Source: Rhodococcoides fascians A44A (GTDB taxonomy: Bacteria > Actinomycetota > Actinomycetes > Mycobacteriales > Mycobacteriaceae). Taken from it: a DNA stretch of 64,000 nucleotides. Both the position numbers and the translations under genes were made by a program. This document shows positions 26,120 through 36,584 of the stretch, piece after piece (position 1 is the first letter of the stretch; every line of letters begins with the position of its first letter). The stretch is taken from NCBI RefSeq assembly GCF_000760735.1, contig NZ_JMEX01000005.1:560213-624212 (forward strand). Reading direction: 5' to 3'. Below the pieces are notes generated by a model that worked only from the letters and a program-made list of their open reading frames with translations, was not told the DNA's origin and ran no database searches.

Positions 26120-28464
26120 GCACCTCGGTGGACACCGTCACCGTCAGCATCGACGGCCAGGAAATCCAGGTCCTTCCCGGCACCCTGGTGATACGTGCCG
26201 CGGAGCTGATCGGCATTCAGATTCCCCGGTTCTGCGACCACCCGCTCCTCGATCCGGTGGGGGCCTGCCGCCAATGTCTCGTCGAGGTGGAGGGCCAGCG
26301 CAAACCGTTGGCGTCGTGCACCACCATGGTGACCGACGGCATGATCGTTCGCACTCAGCTGAGCTCGCCGGTTGCTGCGAAGGCGCAGAAGGGCGTGATG
26401 GAGCTGTTGCTCATCAATCATCCGCTCGACTGCCCGGTGTGCGACAAGGGCGGCGAGTGCCCCCTGCAGAACCAGGCGATGTCGGCAGGCCGGTCCGAGT
26501 CACGGTTCGTCGAGGAGAAGCGCACGTATCCGAAACCGATTCCGCTGTCCACCGAGGTGCTGCTGGACCGCGAGCGGTGCGTGCTCTGCGCGCGGTGCAC
26601 TCGATTCTCCTCGCAGATCGCGGGCGACCCGTTCATCGAGCTCGTCGAGCGAGGGGCGCTGCAGCAGGTCGGCATCTACGAGAACGAGCCGTTCGAGTCC
26701 TATTTCTCCGGCAACACCGTGCAGGTCTGTCCGGTCGGGGCACTGACCGGAGCGGCGTACCGATTCCGCGCTCGGCCCTACGACCTGGTGTCGACTCCGA
26801 GCGCCTGCGAGCACTGCGCCAGCGGGTGCGCGCAACGTACCGATCATCGCCGCGGAAAAGTGTTGCGCCGCCTGGCGGGAGACGACCCGACCGTCAACGA
26901 GGAATGGAACTGCGACAAGGGACGGTGGGCGTTCACGTACGCCACCGAGCCCGACAGGTTGACCACTCCGCTCGTGCGCACGGCAGACGGATCTCTGGAA
27001 CCCGCGTCGTGGTCCGAGGCCATGGCAGTCGCGGCCGCGGGACTGAGCAAGGCCGATCGAGTGGGCGTGCTCGTCGGCGGCCGCGCAACCGTGGAGGATG
27101 CCTACGCGTATTCGAAGTTCACTCGGGTCACGTTGCGCACGAACGACATCGATTTCCGTGCTCGTGCACACAGCATCGAGGAGGCCGAGTTCCTCGCCTC
27201 GCATGTCGCCGGCGCCGACACGAACGTCACCTACGCGCGACTCGAGAACGCTCCCGCAGTGGTCCTGGTCGGATTCGAGCCCGAGGAAGAATCGCCCATC
27301 GTCTTCCTCAGACTGCGCAAAGCCGTCCGCACGAAGGGTCAGAAGGTGAAGGCCGTCGCGCCGTTCCTGTCGGCCGGGACGTGCAAGCTGGGCGCGTCGT
27401 TGATTTCCTGTGTGCCCGGCCAGGAGCCCGCGGCGCTCGCCGACCTCGGAGATCTGCCCGAGGGCAGTGTGATTCTGGTCGGCGAACGAGTGGCGGACAC
27501 TGCTGGCGGCTACACGGCGGTCGTCGCCGCATCGCAGGAAACCGGTGCTGCCCTGGCCTGGATTCCTCGACGGGCAGGCGATCGTGGTGCGCTCGACATG
27601 GGAGCGCTGCCGACCCTTCTTCCCGGTGGGCGACCTGTCGGCGACGCAGGCGCGCGAACGGACCTCGCCGAGTTCTGGGGCACGACTGCAGTGCCCGACT
27701 CCCACGGGCTGGACACGACGGGAATCCTCGGCTCGGCGAGGTCGGGCGGCGCACTCGTGGTCGGCGGCGTCGAGCTCGCAGACCTGCCCGATCCCGCCGC
27801 CGCAGCAGCGGCGCTGAACAGCGCATCGTTCGTGGTCAGCCTCGAGATCCGCCACAGCAGCGTCACCGAACATGCGGACGTGGTGTTCCCGGTCGCTCCG
27901 GTGACCGAGAAGGCAGGGACCTATCTGGACTGGGAAGGCCGCTCGCGTTCCTTCGAGGCAGCGATTCCCGATTCGCGGTCGCTGACCGACGGCCGGGTAC
28001 TCCATGCACTCGCCGCCCAGATGAACGCGCCCATCGGCCTTCCCGACGTCCAGAGCACGCGCAGCGAGATCGACAGGCTGGGATCCTGGACGGGCGCGCC
28101 TCCCCCAGCGCCGAGCCACGATCCATCTCCGACCCCGACACCGAGCGTCGGCGAAGCCGTTCTCGCCACCTGGAGAATGCTGCTGGATGCCGGCCGCATG
28201 CAGGACGGTGAACCGCATCTCGCCGGTACCGCGCGCACCCCGGTGGTGCGGCTGTCCCCCGGCACGGCGGCAGAGATAGGCGTCTCCGAAGGTGATCCGG
28301 TGACGGTGTCGTCGGGCGGGGGATCGATCACCCTCCCGCTGGCGATCACCGACCTACCCGATCGGGTGGTGTGGCTGCCGATGCGCTCGACCGGGTCCGA
28401 GGTCAACTCGGCACTCGGAGTAGGCAACGGCGCCGTCGTCCGTGTCGAAGGCGCGTCGTCGTGA
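26116..28464 (+). CDS. nuoG: NADH-quinone oxidoreductase subunit G
   Basis: 782 residues, the iron-sulfur backbone of the NADH module. N-terminal [2Fe-2S] ligands are in [19 protein letters not shown], the His/Cys cluster in [17 protein letters not shown], a ferredoxin-type cluster in [10 protein letters not shown] with CPVGAL, and the extra N7-type cluster in CEHCASGC with NCDKGR. The rest is a molybdopterin-oxidoreductase fold without cofactor. ATG 26116 overlaps the nuoF stop (ATGA). The N7 ligands are retained, as in E. coli and Thermus. Confidence 0.96.
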   Translation: MSTSVDTVTVSIDGQEIQVLPGTLVIRAAELIGIQIPRFCDHPLLDPVGACRQCLVEVEGQRKPLASCTTMVTDGMIVRTQLSSPVAAKAQKGVMELLLINHPLDCPVCDKGGECPLQNQAMSAGRSESRFVEEKRTYPKPIPLSTEVLLDRERCVLCARCTRFSSQIAGDPFIELVERGALQQVGIYENEPFESYFSGNTVQVCPVGALTGAAYRFRARPYDLVSTPSACEHCASGCAQRTDHRRGKVLRRLAGDDPTVNEEWNCDKGRWAFTYATEPDRLTTPLVRTADGSLEPASWSEAMAVAAAGLSKADRVGVLVGGRATVEDAYAYSKFTRVTLRTNDIDFRARAHSIEEAEFLASHVAGADTNVTYARLENAPAVVLVGFEPEEESPIVFLRLRKAVRTKGQKVKAVAPFLSAGTCKLGASLISCVPGQEPAALADLGDLPEGSVILVGERVADTAGGYTAVVAASQETGAALAWIPRRAGDRGALDMGALPTLLPGGRPVGDAGARTDLAEFWGTTAVPDSHGLDTTGILGSARSGGALVVGGVELADLPDPAAAAAALNSASFVVSLEIRHSSVTEHADVVFPVAPVTEKAGTYLDWEGRSRSFEAAIPDSRSLTDGRVLHALAAQMNAPIGLPDVQSTRSEIDRLGSWTGAPPPAPSHDPSPTPTPSVGEAVLATWRMLLDAGRMQDGEPHLAGTARTPVVRLSPGTAAEIGVSEGDPVTVSSGGGSITLPLAITDLPDRVVWLPMRSTGSEVNSALGVGNGAVVRVEGASS

Positions 28465-29711
28465 GCGGGACGTTCGGGACGGACCCGTGGTGGCTCGTGG
28501 TCGCGAAGTCGCTGGCGATCTTCGTCTTCCTGATCCTGACACCGCTCGTCTGCATTCTCGTCGAACGGAAGGTCATGGCGCGTATGCAGAACCGCGTCGG
28601 ACCGAACCGAGTAGGGCCGGGCGGAATGCTCCAGAGCCTCGCCGACGGCGTGAAGCTGGCGCTGAAGGAAGGGATCGTCCCCAAGGGCGTCGACAAACCG
28701 ATCTACCTTCTGGCTCCGGTGATCGCGACGGTGCCCGCGTTCATGGCCTTCGCCGTGATTCCCTTCGGACCCGAAGTGTCGATCCTCGGCCACCGGACTG
28801 CCCTGCAGCTGACGGACTTTCCGGTCGGAGTCCTGTACATCCTTGCCGTCACATCCGTCGGTGTGTACGGAATCGTGCTCGCCGGGTGGGCGTCGGGTTC
28901 GACGTACCCTTTGCTCGGAGGGTTGAGATCCACCGCGCAGGTCATCTCGTACGAGATCGCGATGGGCTTGTCCTTCACCGCGGTTTTCCTGTACGCGGGC
29001 ACCATGTCGACATCCGGAATCGTTGCCGCACAGTCGAACACGTGGTACATCTTTCTGCTGTTCCCGTCGTTCGCGATCTATCTGACGTCCATGGTGGGTG
29101 AAACCAACCGCGCTCCCTTCGACCTTCCCGAGGCCGAGGGTGAGTTGGTCGGCGGATTCCACACCGAGTACTCCTCCCTGAACTTCGCGATGTTCATGCT
29201 CGCCGAGTACGTCAACATGGTCACGGTGTCCGCACTCGCGACAACACTGTTCCTCGGCGGATGGCATGCACCGTTCCCGATCAGCCTGTGGGACGGCGCG
29301 AATGCCGGGTGGTGGCCGGTTCTGTGGTTCACGCTGAAGGTGTGGCTCTTCCTGTTCGTCTTCATCTGGCTGCGAAGCACGTTGCCGCGACTGCGCTACG
29401 ACCAGTTCATGAATCTCGGCTGGAAGGTTCTGATCCCGATCTCGTTGATCTGGATAATGCTCGTGGCCACCGTCCGCGCGTTCCGCATCGAAGGATACGG
29501 ATCACTGGCTGTCGCGCTGGTCGTCGTCAGCGCCGTCGTGGCTCTGTCGGTAGCGGTCTTCGTCCGGCGCCGGTTGCACCGCGAGCCGGACGAGCCGTCC
29601 CCACCGTCCACGCACGACGAACCGTTCGATCCGTTCGCCGGCGGTTTCCCCGTCCCACCGATGCCGGGACAGACACTGCCGACACCAGTGAAGGAGCGCA
29701 GCGATGCCTGA
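28461..29711 (+). CDS. nuoH: NADH-quinone oxidoreductase subunit H
   Basis: 416 residues, about 8-9 transmembrane helices. It links the quinone cavity to the membrane arm. The signatures [19 protein letters not shown] and [29 protein letters not shown] loop (charged quinone-channel residues) are present. A Pro-rich soluble tail of about 50 residues follows the last helix. GTG 28461 overlaps the nuoG stop by 4 bp. Confidence 0.97.
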   Translation: MSGTFGTDPWWLVVAKSLAIFVFLILTPLVCILVERKVMARMQNRVGPNRVGPGGMLQSLADGVKLALKEGIVPKGVDKPIYLLAPVIATVPAFMAFAVIPFGPEVSILGHRTALQLTDFPVGVLYILAVTSVGVYGIVLAGWASGSTYPLLGGLRSTAQVISYEIAMGLSFTAVFLYAGTMSTSGIVAAQSNTWYIFLLFPSFAIYLTSMVGETNRAPFDLPEAEGELVGGFHTEYSSLNFAMFMLAEYVNMVTVSALATTLFLGGWHAPFPISLWDGANAGWWPVLWFTLKVWLFLFVFIWLRSTLPRLRYDQFMNLGWKVLIPISLIWIMLVATVRAFRIEGYGSLAVALVVVSAVVALSVAVFVRRRLHREPDEPSPPSTHDEPFDPFAGGFPVPPMPGQTLPTPVKERSDA

Positions 29712-30207
29712 ATTTCTCGGTCCGGTGGCAGGTTTCGGTGTCACGTTCTCGACGATGTTCAAGAAGCCGGTGACGGAGTTCTATCCCGAGGACAAGGTAC
29801 CGACCGCTCAGCGTTACCACGGCAGGCACCAGCTCAATCGTTACCCCGATGGCCTCGAGAAGTGCATCGGGTGCGAGCTGTGTGCTTGGGCGTGCCCGGC
29901 GGATGCGATCTACGTCGAGGGCGCGGACAACACCGACGAGGAGCGCTGGTCCCCCGGTGAGAGATACGGGCAGGTCTATCAGATCAACTACCTCCGCTGC
30001 ATCGGATGCGGGCTGTGCATCGAAGCCTGCCCGACGCGCGCGTTGACCATGACCAACGAGTACGAGTTGGCCGACGACAACCGCGCCGACCTCATCTACG
30101 AGAAGGACCGCCTCCTCGCGCCGATGGAACCGGGCATGGAACCCGCGCCACATCCCATGGCCGAGAACACGACTGCGGCCGACTACTACCGAGGGACGAT
30201 CCGATGA
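29704..30207 (+). CDS. nuoI: NADH-quinone oxidoreductase subunit I
   Basis: 167 residues with two [4Fe-4S] ferredoxin motifs, [12 protein letters not shown] and [12 protein letters not shown], binding clusters N6a and N6b that pass electrons from NuoG to NuoB. ATG 29704 overlaps the end of nuoH by 8 bp. The N-terminal helix ([19 protein letters not shown]) packs on the membrane arm in known structures. Confidence 0.97.
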   Translation: MPEFLGPVAGFGVTFSTMFKKPVTEFYPEDKVPTAQRYHGRHQLNRYPDGLEKCIGCELCAWACPADAIYVEGADNTDEERWSPGERYGQVYQINYLRCIGCGLCIEACPTRALTMTNEYELADDNRADLIYEKDRLLAPMEPGMEPAPHPMAENTTAADYYRGTIR

Positions 30208-30923
30208 GCACCGGAACCGCCGAGGCCGTCCAGTTCTGGCTGCTGGGCGGATTGGCGGTACTGGGTGCGATCGCGATGGTCTGCGCCACCAAAGCCGTGT
30301 ACTCGGCTCTGTTCCTCGCGGTCACGATGATCATCCTGGCCGTGTTCTACATCGCGCAGGGCGCAGTGTTCCTCGGCGTCGTACAAGTCGTCGTCTACAC
30401 CGGCGCGGTGATGATGCTGTTCCTGTTCGTGTTGATGCTCGTCGGGGTGGACTCGGCGGACTCGTTGACCGAAACGCTGAAAGGTCAACGGCCTGCCGCG
30501 ATCGCCGCAGGCATCGGCTTCGGGCTCGTCGTCATCGGTGCGATCGGCAACGCATCGGTGGAGAGCGGGCGACCGGACTTCGTCGGACTCGACGCCGCCA
30601 ATGCGGGCGGCAACGTCGAAGGCCTCGCCGAGCTCATCTTCGTTCGCTACCTCTGGGCGTTCGAACTCACCGGTGCGCTGCTGATCATCGCCACGGTCGG
30701 CGCGATGATCCTCGCCCACCGTGAGCGGTTCACCGAGCGGCAAGGTCAGCGCGAGCTGTCCGAGCAGCGCTTCCGCGACGGCACTCACGTCACGCCGATG
30801 CCGAGTCCCGGAGTGTATGCCCGGCACAACGCCGTCGACTGGCCCGCGCGTCTGCCCGACGGGTCACCGTCGGAGCTGTCCGTCAACCCGATGCACCGCG
30901 GTCACCGGGACGGTGAGATGTGA
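30204..30923 (+). CDS. nuoJ: NADH-quinone oxidoreductase subunit J
   Basis: 239 residues with five hydrophobic helices in the first ~175 residues and a polar C-terminal tail. [21 protein letters not shown] is the conserved helix 3 segment containing the pi-bulge region. Membrane-arm subunit. ATG 30204 overlaps the nuoI stop; the nuoK GTG overlaps its own stop. Confidence 0.95.
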   Translation: MSTGTAEAVQFWLLGGLAVLGAIAMVCATKAVYSALFLAVTMIILAVFYIAQGAVFLGVVQVVVYTGAVMMLFLFVLMLVGVDSADSLTETLKGQRPAAIAAGIGFGLVVIGAIGNASVESGRPDFVGLDAANAGGNVEGLAELIFVRYLWAFELTGALLIIATVGAMILAHRERFTERQGQRELSEQRFRDGTHVTPMPSPGVYARHNAVDWPARLPDGSPSELSVNPMHRGHRDGEM

Positions 30924-31219
30924 ATCCCGAGAACTACCTGTATCTGTCGGTCCTCCTCTTCACGATCGGTGCGGCGGGTGTTCTGTTGCGCCGCAACGCG
31001 ATCGTCGTGTTCATGTGCATCGAGCTCATGCTCAACGCCGCCAACCTCGCATTCGTGACGTTCGCCCGGATGCACGGCAATCTCGAAGGCCAGGTCTTCG
31101 CGTTCTTCACCATGGTGGTGGCTGCAGCCGAGGTGGTCGTCGGCCTCGCGATCATCATGACCATCTTCCGTGCCCGCCGCTCGGCCTCGGTCGACGACGC
31201 CAACCTGCTGAAGAACTGA
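30920..31219 (+). CDS. nuoK: NADH-quinone oxidoreductase subunit K
   Basis: 99 residues, three transmembrane helices. The conserved Glu of helix 2 ([10 protein letters not shown]) and Glu of helix 3 ([11 protein letters not shown]) of the proton path are present. GTG 30920 overlaps the nuoJ stop by 4 bp; nuoL begins 1 bp after its stop. Confidence 0.96.
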   Translation: MNPENYLYLSVLLFTIGAAGVLLRRNAIVVFMCIELMLNAANLAFVTFARMHGNLEGQVFAFFTMVVAAAEVVVGLAIIMTIFRARRSASVDDANLLKN

Positions 31220-31220
31220 C

Positions 31221-33101
31221 ATGGACGCCATCTGGCTGTTGCCGGCGCTGCCGCTGCTCGGCGCTGTCGTGCTGCTCGTCGGAGGCCGGCGAACCGATCG
31301 ATGGGGACACGCGCTCGGAACCGTCATGGCCGCGGTGTCCTTCGGATTCGCCGTGGTCCTCTTCGTCGACATGCTGGGCCGGGCTGCAGACGACAGGGCC
31401 GTGACCACCACGCTGTTCAGCTGGGTTCCCGTCGAACAGTTGCAGGTGGACTTCGGCTTTCGCCTGGATCAACTGTCCATGTGCTTCGTACTTCTGATCA
31501 CCGGTGTCGGCACGCTCATTCACGTCTACTCCATCGGGTACATGGCGGAGGACCCGGACCGGCGACGGTTCTTCGCGTACCTGAACCTCTTTCTCGCCGC
31601 GATGCTCCTCCTGGTGACAGCCGACAATTTCCTCGGACTGTACGTCGGCTGGGAAGGTGTGGGTCTGGCGTCCTACCTGCTGATCGGGTTCTGGCAGTAC
31701 AAACCGTCGGCGGCGACGGCGGCGAAGAAGGCCTTCGTCGTCAACCGTGTCGGAGACATCGGACTGATGGTCGCGTTGATGATCATGTTCGCGAACTTCG
31801 GAAGCGTCTCGTTCACGGACGTCTTCTCCGGTACCGAGACTGCGTCCAGCGGAACACTCACCGCACTGGGCTTCGTTCTGCTCCTCGCAGCGTGTGGAAA
31901 GTCGGCCCAGGTGCCGCTGCAGTCGTGGCTCGGTGACGCCATGGAAGGCCCGACGCCGGTGTCGGCGTTGATCCACGCGGCGACGATGGTGACCGCCGGG
32001 GTGTATCTGATCGTCCGATCCGGACCCGTCTTCGAAGCAGCCCCCGCCGCGCAGACCGCGGTGATCGTCGTCGGTGCCGTGACACTGCTGTTCGGGGCCG
32101 TCATCGGTTGCGCGAAGGACGACATCAAGAAAGCGCTGGCCGCGTCGACGATGAGCCAGATCGGCTACATGGTTCTCGCTGCCGGCCTCGGTCCGTCCGG
32201 CTACGCATTCGCGATCATGCTGCTTCTCGCCCACGGATTCTTCAAGGCCGGACTCTTTCTCGGTGCCGGTTCGGTGATGCACGGCATGAACGACGAAGTG
32301 AACATGCGCAAGTTCGGCGGCTTGAGAACCGTCATGCCCGTCACGTTCGTCACCTTCGGTCTGGGTTACCTCGCGATCATCGGTGTTCCCCCGTTCTCGG
32401 GTTTCTTCGCCAAGGACAAGATCATCGAAGTCGCGTTCGGTGCCGGTGGAGTACAGGGCGCCGTGCTCGGAATCGTCACGCTCCTCGGTGCAGGCCTGAC
32501 CGCGTTCTACATGACCCGAGTCATGGTGATGACCTTCTTCGGCCAGAAGCGCTGGGAGCCCGGCGCGCACCCACACGAGTCGCCGTCGACCATGACCGTG
32601 CCGATGATCGTTCTGGCGGTGGGTTCGGTTGCGGCTGGGGCCCTGTTCACCGTCGGTGGCGCGCTGACGCACTGGCTGGAACCGGTCGTCGGCGAGGCCC
32701 AGGAAGCGCACGTCGTACCCGCGTGGCTGGTGACCGTGATGGCACTGACGGTCGTGGCCGTCGGCGTCGGGCTCGCGTATCGCCGCTACGCGAGAACTCC
32801 CGTACCGCCGATCGCGCCGACACCCGTCACCGCGCTGACGGCTGCCGCACGAGTCGACCTGTACGGAGACGCCGTCAACGAAGCGTTTCTGATGCGACCG
32901 GGTCTGAAGCTGGCCGAGGCCGCGCAGCGTTTCGACGACGTCGCCGTCGAGGGCGGAACCCGCACTCTTGCGGGCGGGCTGACGTCGCTGTCCGCTCGCA
33001 TTCGTGGCACGCAGACCGGGTACGTGCGCTCGTACGCTCTGACGATGCTGGCCGGTACGGCGGTAGTCCTCGCGATGATGGTGGCGGTGATGGTGTGGTG
33101 A
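31221..33101 (+). CDS. nuoL: NADH-quinone oxidoreductase subunit L
   Basis: 626 residues, the distal antiporter-like subunit with about 16 helices and the lateral helix at the C-terminus. [16 protein letters not shown] carries the conserved Glu, [11 protein letters not shown] and [14 protein letters not shown] the key Lys/His residues, and the [19 protein letters not shown] block is the standard antiporter signature. ATG 31221; its stop overlaps the nuoM GTG. Confidence 0.97.
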   Translation: MDAIWLLPALPLLGAVVLLVGGRRTDRWGHALGTVMAAVSFGFAVVLFVDMLGRAADDRAVTTTLFSWVPVEQLQVDFGFRLDQLSMCFVLLITGVGTLIHVYSIGYMAEDPDRRRFFAYLNLFLAAMLLLVTADNFLGLYVGWEGVGLASYLLIGFWQYKPSAATAAKKAFVVNRVGDIGLMVALMIMFANFGSVSFTDVFSGTETASSGTLTALGFVLLLAACGKSAQVPLQSWLGDAMEGPTPVSALIHAATMVTAGVYLIVRSGPVFEAAPAAQTAVIVVGAVTLLFGAVIGCAKDDIKKALAASTMSQIGYMVLAAGLGPSGYAFAIMLLLAHGFFKAGLFLGAGSVMHGMNDEVNMRKFGGLRTVMPVTFVTFGLGYLAIIGVPPFSGFFAKDKIIEVAFGAGGVQGAVLGIVTLLGAGLTAFYMTRVMVMTFFGQKRWEPGAHPHESPSTMTVPMIVLAVGSVAAGALFTVGGALTHWLEPVVGEAQEAHVVPAWLVTVMALTVVAVGVGLAYRRYARTPVPPIAPTPVTALTAAARVDLYGDAVNEAFLMRPGLKLAEAAQRFDDVAVEGGTRTLAGGLTSLSARIRGTQTGYVRSYALTMLAGTAVVLAMMVAVMVW

Positions 33102-34621
33102 CTACTCTTCCGTGGCTGACCGTGTTGTGGCTGCTTCCGGTGGCAGGTGCTGTCCTGACCCTGATTTTGCCTCGTACGAGGCCACAGCTCGCGAAGGTGT
33201 GCGCGCTCGCGACCTCGCTGCTGACTCTGGCGGTCGCAGTGGTGTTGTTCGTCGGCTTCGATCCGTCCGGTGACGAATTCCAGTTCGTCGAATCCCACTG
33301 GTGGATCGAGTCGTTCGGAGCTCGATACGAGCTGGGAATCGACGGCATCGCTCTGGTGCTCGTCCTGCTGACCACGGTCCTGCTTCCGATCCTGCTGGTA
33401 GCCGGATGGAACGACCCGCGCGTCGGGCAGTCCACGCACGTCTATGTCGCATCGATTCTGATCGTCGAGTCGATGGTCCTGATGTCCTTCTGCGCCCTCG
33501 ACGTGTTGCTGTTCTACGTCTTCTTCGAGGCCATGTTGATCCCGATGTACTTCCTCATCGGAGGATTCGGCGGACCGGGACGCGCCGCCGCGGCCGTGAA
33601 ATTCCTGTTGTACAACCTCGTCGGCGGTCTGGTGATGCTGGCTGCGGTCATCGGGCTGTACGTCGTGGCGGGAACCTTCTCGTTCCGTGAGATCGCCGAC
33701 ACCGCTGCTCTCGGCGACCTCGGCGTCACCCCCGGAGTTCTGAACGCGTTGTTCCTCGGGTTCATGTTCGCTTTCGCCGTCAAGGCACCCCTGTGGCCGT
33801 TCCACTCGTGGCTACCCGATGCCGCCGTCGAATCCACCCCTGCCACAGCCGTTCTGATGATGGCCGTCGTGGACAAGGTGGGCACGTTCGCGATGCTTCG
33901 GTATTGTTTGCAACTCTTCCCCGAGTCGTCGTCGTACTTCGCGCCGGTCATCGTCACTCTCGCGGTCGTGGGCATCGTCTACGGCGCCGTACTGGCGATC
34001 GCGCAGACCGACGTGATGCGTTTGATCGCGTACACGTCGATCTCGCACTTCGGCTTCATCATTCTGGGAATCTTCGCCATGACCAGCCAAGGCCAGGCCG
34101 GTTCCGCGTTGTACATGGTCAATCACGGAATCTCCACGGCAGCACTGTTTCTCGTTGCCGGTTTCCTGGTTTCGCGTCGCGGCACCCGCGTCATCTCGCA
34201 CTACGGTGGCGTCCAGAAGGTCGCACCGGTGCTGGCCGGCACCTTCCTCGTCGCCGGTCTGGCCACTCTGTCGCTTCCGGGGCTCGCACCGTTCGTCAGC
34301 GAATTCCTGGTACTGATCGGCACGTTCGCGAAGTATCACGTCGCTGCCGTCGTGGCATCGATCGCGCTCGTGCTGTCCGCGATCTACATCCTGTGGCTGT
34401 ACCAACGGGTCATGACGGGACCACGCCGCGCTGAGAACGACGGAATGAAGGATCTCGTACCGCGTGAACTCGCCGTGATGGGCCCGCTCATCGTGCTGCT
34501 CGTCGTACTGGGCGTGTACCCGAAGCCCCTGCTGGACATCGTTTCTCCTGCTGTGCAGTCGACAGTGACCACCGTGCAAGGCATCGACAACGTGGCCGAA
34601 GTGCCGGAGGGACCCCGATGA
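33098..34621 (+). CDS. nuoM: NADH-quinone oxidoreductase subunit M
   Basis: 507 residues, about 14 helices, antiporter-like proton channel. [18 protein letters not shown] has the conserved Glu, [22 protein letters not shown] the conserved Lys-bearing helix, and [19 protein letters not shown] the C-terminal block. GTG 33098 overlaps the nuoL stop by 4 bp. It is coupled to nuoN (ATGA). Confidence 0.97.
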   Translation: MTTLPWLTVLWLLPVAGAVLTLILPRTRPQLAKVCALATSLLTLAVAVVLFVGFDPSGDEFQFVESHWWIESFGARYELGIDGIALVLVLLTTVLLPILLVAGWNDPRVGQSTHVYVASILIVESMVLMSFCALDVLLFYVFFEAMLIPMYFLIGGFGGPGRAAAAVKFLLYNLVGGLVMLAAVIGLYVVAGTFSFREIADTAALGDLGVTPGVLNALFLGFMFAFAVKAPLWPFHSWLPDAAVESTPATAVLMMAVVDKVGTFAMLRYCLQLFPESSSYFAPVIVTLAVVGIVYGAVLAIAQTDVMRLIAYTSISHFGFIILGIFAMTSQGQAGSALYMVNHGISTAALFLVAGFLVSRRGTRVISHYGGVQKVAPVLAGTFLVAGLATLSLPGLAPFVSEFLVLIGTFAKYHVAAVVASIALVLSAIYILWLYQRVMTGPRRAENDGMKDLVPRELAVMGPLIVLLVVLGVYPKPLLDIVSPAVQSTVTTVQGIDNVAEVPEGPR

Positions 34622-36195
34622 ACGACTCCGTCCTGACCGCGCCGAGCATCGAGTACAGCGTTCTGTCACCGATGCTGATCGTCTTCGCCGCAGCTGTTCT
34701 CGGCGTACTCGTCGAGGCGTTCGCACCGAGTGCCGCCCGTCGCCGCATCCAGACGACCCTCGCCCTGACTGCGACGACGGGGTCGCTGGTAGCGGTCGTC
34801 GTCCTGGCCGTGTCCGGCTCCAGCTCACCCGGCACCCGGGCCGTGATGGGCTCGGTCGTGGTCGACGGACCCTCACTGTTCCTCCAGGGCACCCTCCTGC
34901 TCGTAGCCGTGCCCTCGTTGCTCATGGTCGGGGAACGCTCACTCGAACGCACCCGGGTGGACTCCTTCGCCCCGCAGGCCTCCACCGTTCCCGGAAGTCT
35001 GTCCGAACGCCAGGCAGGCCAGGCAGGCGCGGCGCAGACGGAGGTGTTCCCGCTGACGATGTTCGCGATCGGCGGCCTTCTGCTGTTTCCCGCGTCGAAC
35101 GATCTGCTCACGATGTTCGTTGCCCTCGAGGTGTTCTCGCTACCGCTGTACCTGATGTGCGGGTTGGCCCGTCGGCGCAGGCTCCTGTCGCAGGAAGCCG
35201 CGATGAAGTACTTCTTGCTCGGCGCGTTCTCTTCGGCGTTCTTCCTGTTCGGTACCGCGATGCTGTACGGGTACGCAGGCTCGCTCGAGCTCGGCCCCAT
35301 CGGTGCTGCCATTGCTCTCGGCGACGGCAACGACGTGCTGGCCGTGCTCGGTACTGCACTCGTCGGTGTCGGCTTACTGTTCAAAGTCGGTGCGATTCCG
35401 TTTCATTCGTGGATTCCCGACGTGTATCAGGGTGCACCGACTCCGATCACCGCCTTCATGGCCGCCGCGACGAAGATCGCCGCGTTCGGTGCCATGCTCC
35501 GCCTGTTCTACATCGCACTGCCGGACCTGCGCGACGACTGGCGACCGGCGCTGTGGGCCGTCGCGATCGTCACGATGCTGGTGGGCGCTCTGCTCGCGGT
35601 CACTCAGACCGACATCAAACGGATGCTCGCGTACTCGTCGATCACCCACACCGGCTTCATTCTCACGGGCGTCGTCGCTCTGGACGCCGACGGGTTGTCC
35701 GCGACGATGTTCTATCTGTTCGTCTACGGGTTCAGCACTGTCTCGGCATTCGCCGTCGTCACCGTCGTGCGCGACGGCAACGGCGAGGTGACCGAACTGG
35801 CGCGATGGGCCGGCATCGGTCGTCGCTCCCCCGCGATCGCCGCCGTCTTCGCGTTGCTGCTGTTGTCGTTCGCGGGGATCCCGCTGACGGCTGGATTCGT
35901 CGGTAAGTTCGCAGTTTTCCAGGCTGCGGCCGGCAGCGGCGCGACCGCCCTCGTCGTCGTCGGGGTGCTCAGTAGTGCCATCGCCGCGATCTTCTACGTC
36001 CGCGTCATCGTTCTCATGTTCTTCGCCGAGCCCGTGGCCCCCACGAACGACAGTGACGACGGTGGGAGTCCCACCGTCGTCACTCCGGGTGTCGCAACAG
36101 CCGTGGCCATCGGCTTCGGCGTCGTCACGACTGTCGTTTTCGGTGTGTTTCCACAACCGCTGCTGGATCTCGCCGCGGGCGCGGCGGTCTGGTGA
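34618..36195 (+). CDS. nuoN: NADH-quinone oxidoreductase subunit N
   Basis: 525 residues, third antiporter-like subunit. ALEVFSLPLYLMCGLARRRRLLSQE and VGAIPFHSWIPDVYQGAPTPI are the conserved channel segments. Around residues 110-142 it carries a polar loop (SFAPQASTVPGSLSERQAG) that is also usual in actinobacterial NuoN. Near the 3' end a perfect 33-bp palindrome is embedded in a hydrophilic loop. It ends the nuo operon; the convergent stress-protein gene stops 3 bp away, so there is no room for a separate terminator. Confidence 0.96.
   Translation: MNDSVLTAPSIEYSVLSPMLIVFAAAVLGVLVEAFAPSAARRRIQTTLALTATTGSLVAVVVLAVSGSSSPGTRAVMGSVVVDGPSLFLQGTLLLVAVPSLLMVGERSLERTRVDSFAPQASTVPGSLSERQAGQAGAAQTEVFPLTMFAIGGLLLFPASNDLLTMFVALEVFSLPLYLMCGLARRRRLLSQEAAMKYFLLGAFSSAFFLFGTAMLYGYAGSLELGPIGAAIALGDGNDVLAVLGTALVGVGLLFKVGAIPFHSWIPDVYQGAPTPITAFMAAATKIAAFGAMLRLFYIALPDLRDDWRPALWAVAIVTMLVGALLAVTQTDIKRMLAYSSITHTGFILTGVVALDADGLSATMFYLFVYGFSTVSAFAVVTVVRDGNGEVTELARWAGIGRRSPAIAAVFALLLLSFAGIPLTAGFVGKFAVFQAAAGSGATALVVVGVLSSAIAAIFYVRVIVLMFFAEPVAPTNDSDDGGSPTVVTPGVATAVAIGFGVVTTVVFGVFPQPLLDLAAGAAVW
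36052..36084. repeat. Perfect 33-bp palindrome inside nuoN
   Basis: Arms AGTGACGACGGTGGGA (36052-36067) and TCCCACCGTCGTCACT (36069-36084) are exact reverse complements around one G. In RNA this would fold into a very stable hairpin. It encodes the polar loop SDDGGSPTVV, about 110 bp before the nuoN stop and about 115 bp inside the end of transcription of the convergent stress-protein gene, so it may act as a bidirectional terminator or mRNA 3'-end barrier (inference). Confidence 0.75.
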
Positions 36196-36198
36196 GTC

Positions 36199-36555
36199 CT
36201 ACGGCGCCTTGACCGCCAGGACCGAGACCGGCGAGGTCAGCAGCAGACGCTGACTGACACTGCCGAGCAGGGCCTTTCCGACCCGGCTGCGCTTCCTTAT
36301 TCCGATCACCAGACGCGTGACATCGGGAAACACTTCCAACTCGTCGAGAACGGCGGCGACAGGGTCGCGGTCCTCACGCCCCTCACGTTCGACGACGGTG
36401 ACCTTGCAGTCTTCCGGAAGCACGGAGAGGTCGAGCTTTCCCAGCGTCAGGTTGACCGCGATCAGATCGGTGCCGAGAAGCGCCGCCTCGTCCGCCGCGG
36501 CGGACAGCGAATGGATGCCCTCGGGGCTGTCGGTCACTGCAACCAGAACTGACAT
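36199..36555 (-). CDS. Short universal stress protein (UspA family)
   Basis: 118 residues (typical UspA is about 140). SVLVAVTDSPEGIHSLSAAADEAALLGTDLIAVNL is the usual first strand-helix, and the C-terminal GKALLGSVSQRLLLTSPVSVLAV is the family core with the G-S part of the ATP-binding motif; the preceding G-x2-G is not clear (GIRKRSRVG). ATG 36555 follows GAGGTAATTTC. It lies 29 bp behind the sugar porter and is probably cotranscribed with it. Confidence 0.88.
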   Translation of the reverse strand: MSVLVAVTDSPEGIHSLSAAADEAALLGTDLIAVNLTLGKLDLSVLPEDCKVTVVEREGREDRDPVAAVLDELEVFPDVTRLVIGIRKRSRVGKALLGSVSQRLLLTSPVSVLAVKAP

Positions 36556-36584
36556 GAAATTACCTCTCTCGGTGTTGCGAACCT

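Noticed and set aside
27921..33805. Several 300-500-codon minus-strand frames opposite nuoG-nuoM
   Set aside because: Their His/Gln/Arg-rich translations mirror the hydrophobic nuo codons; no start signals or recognisable domains.
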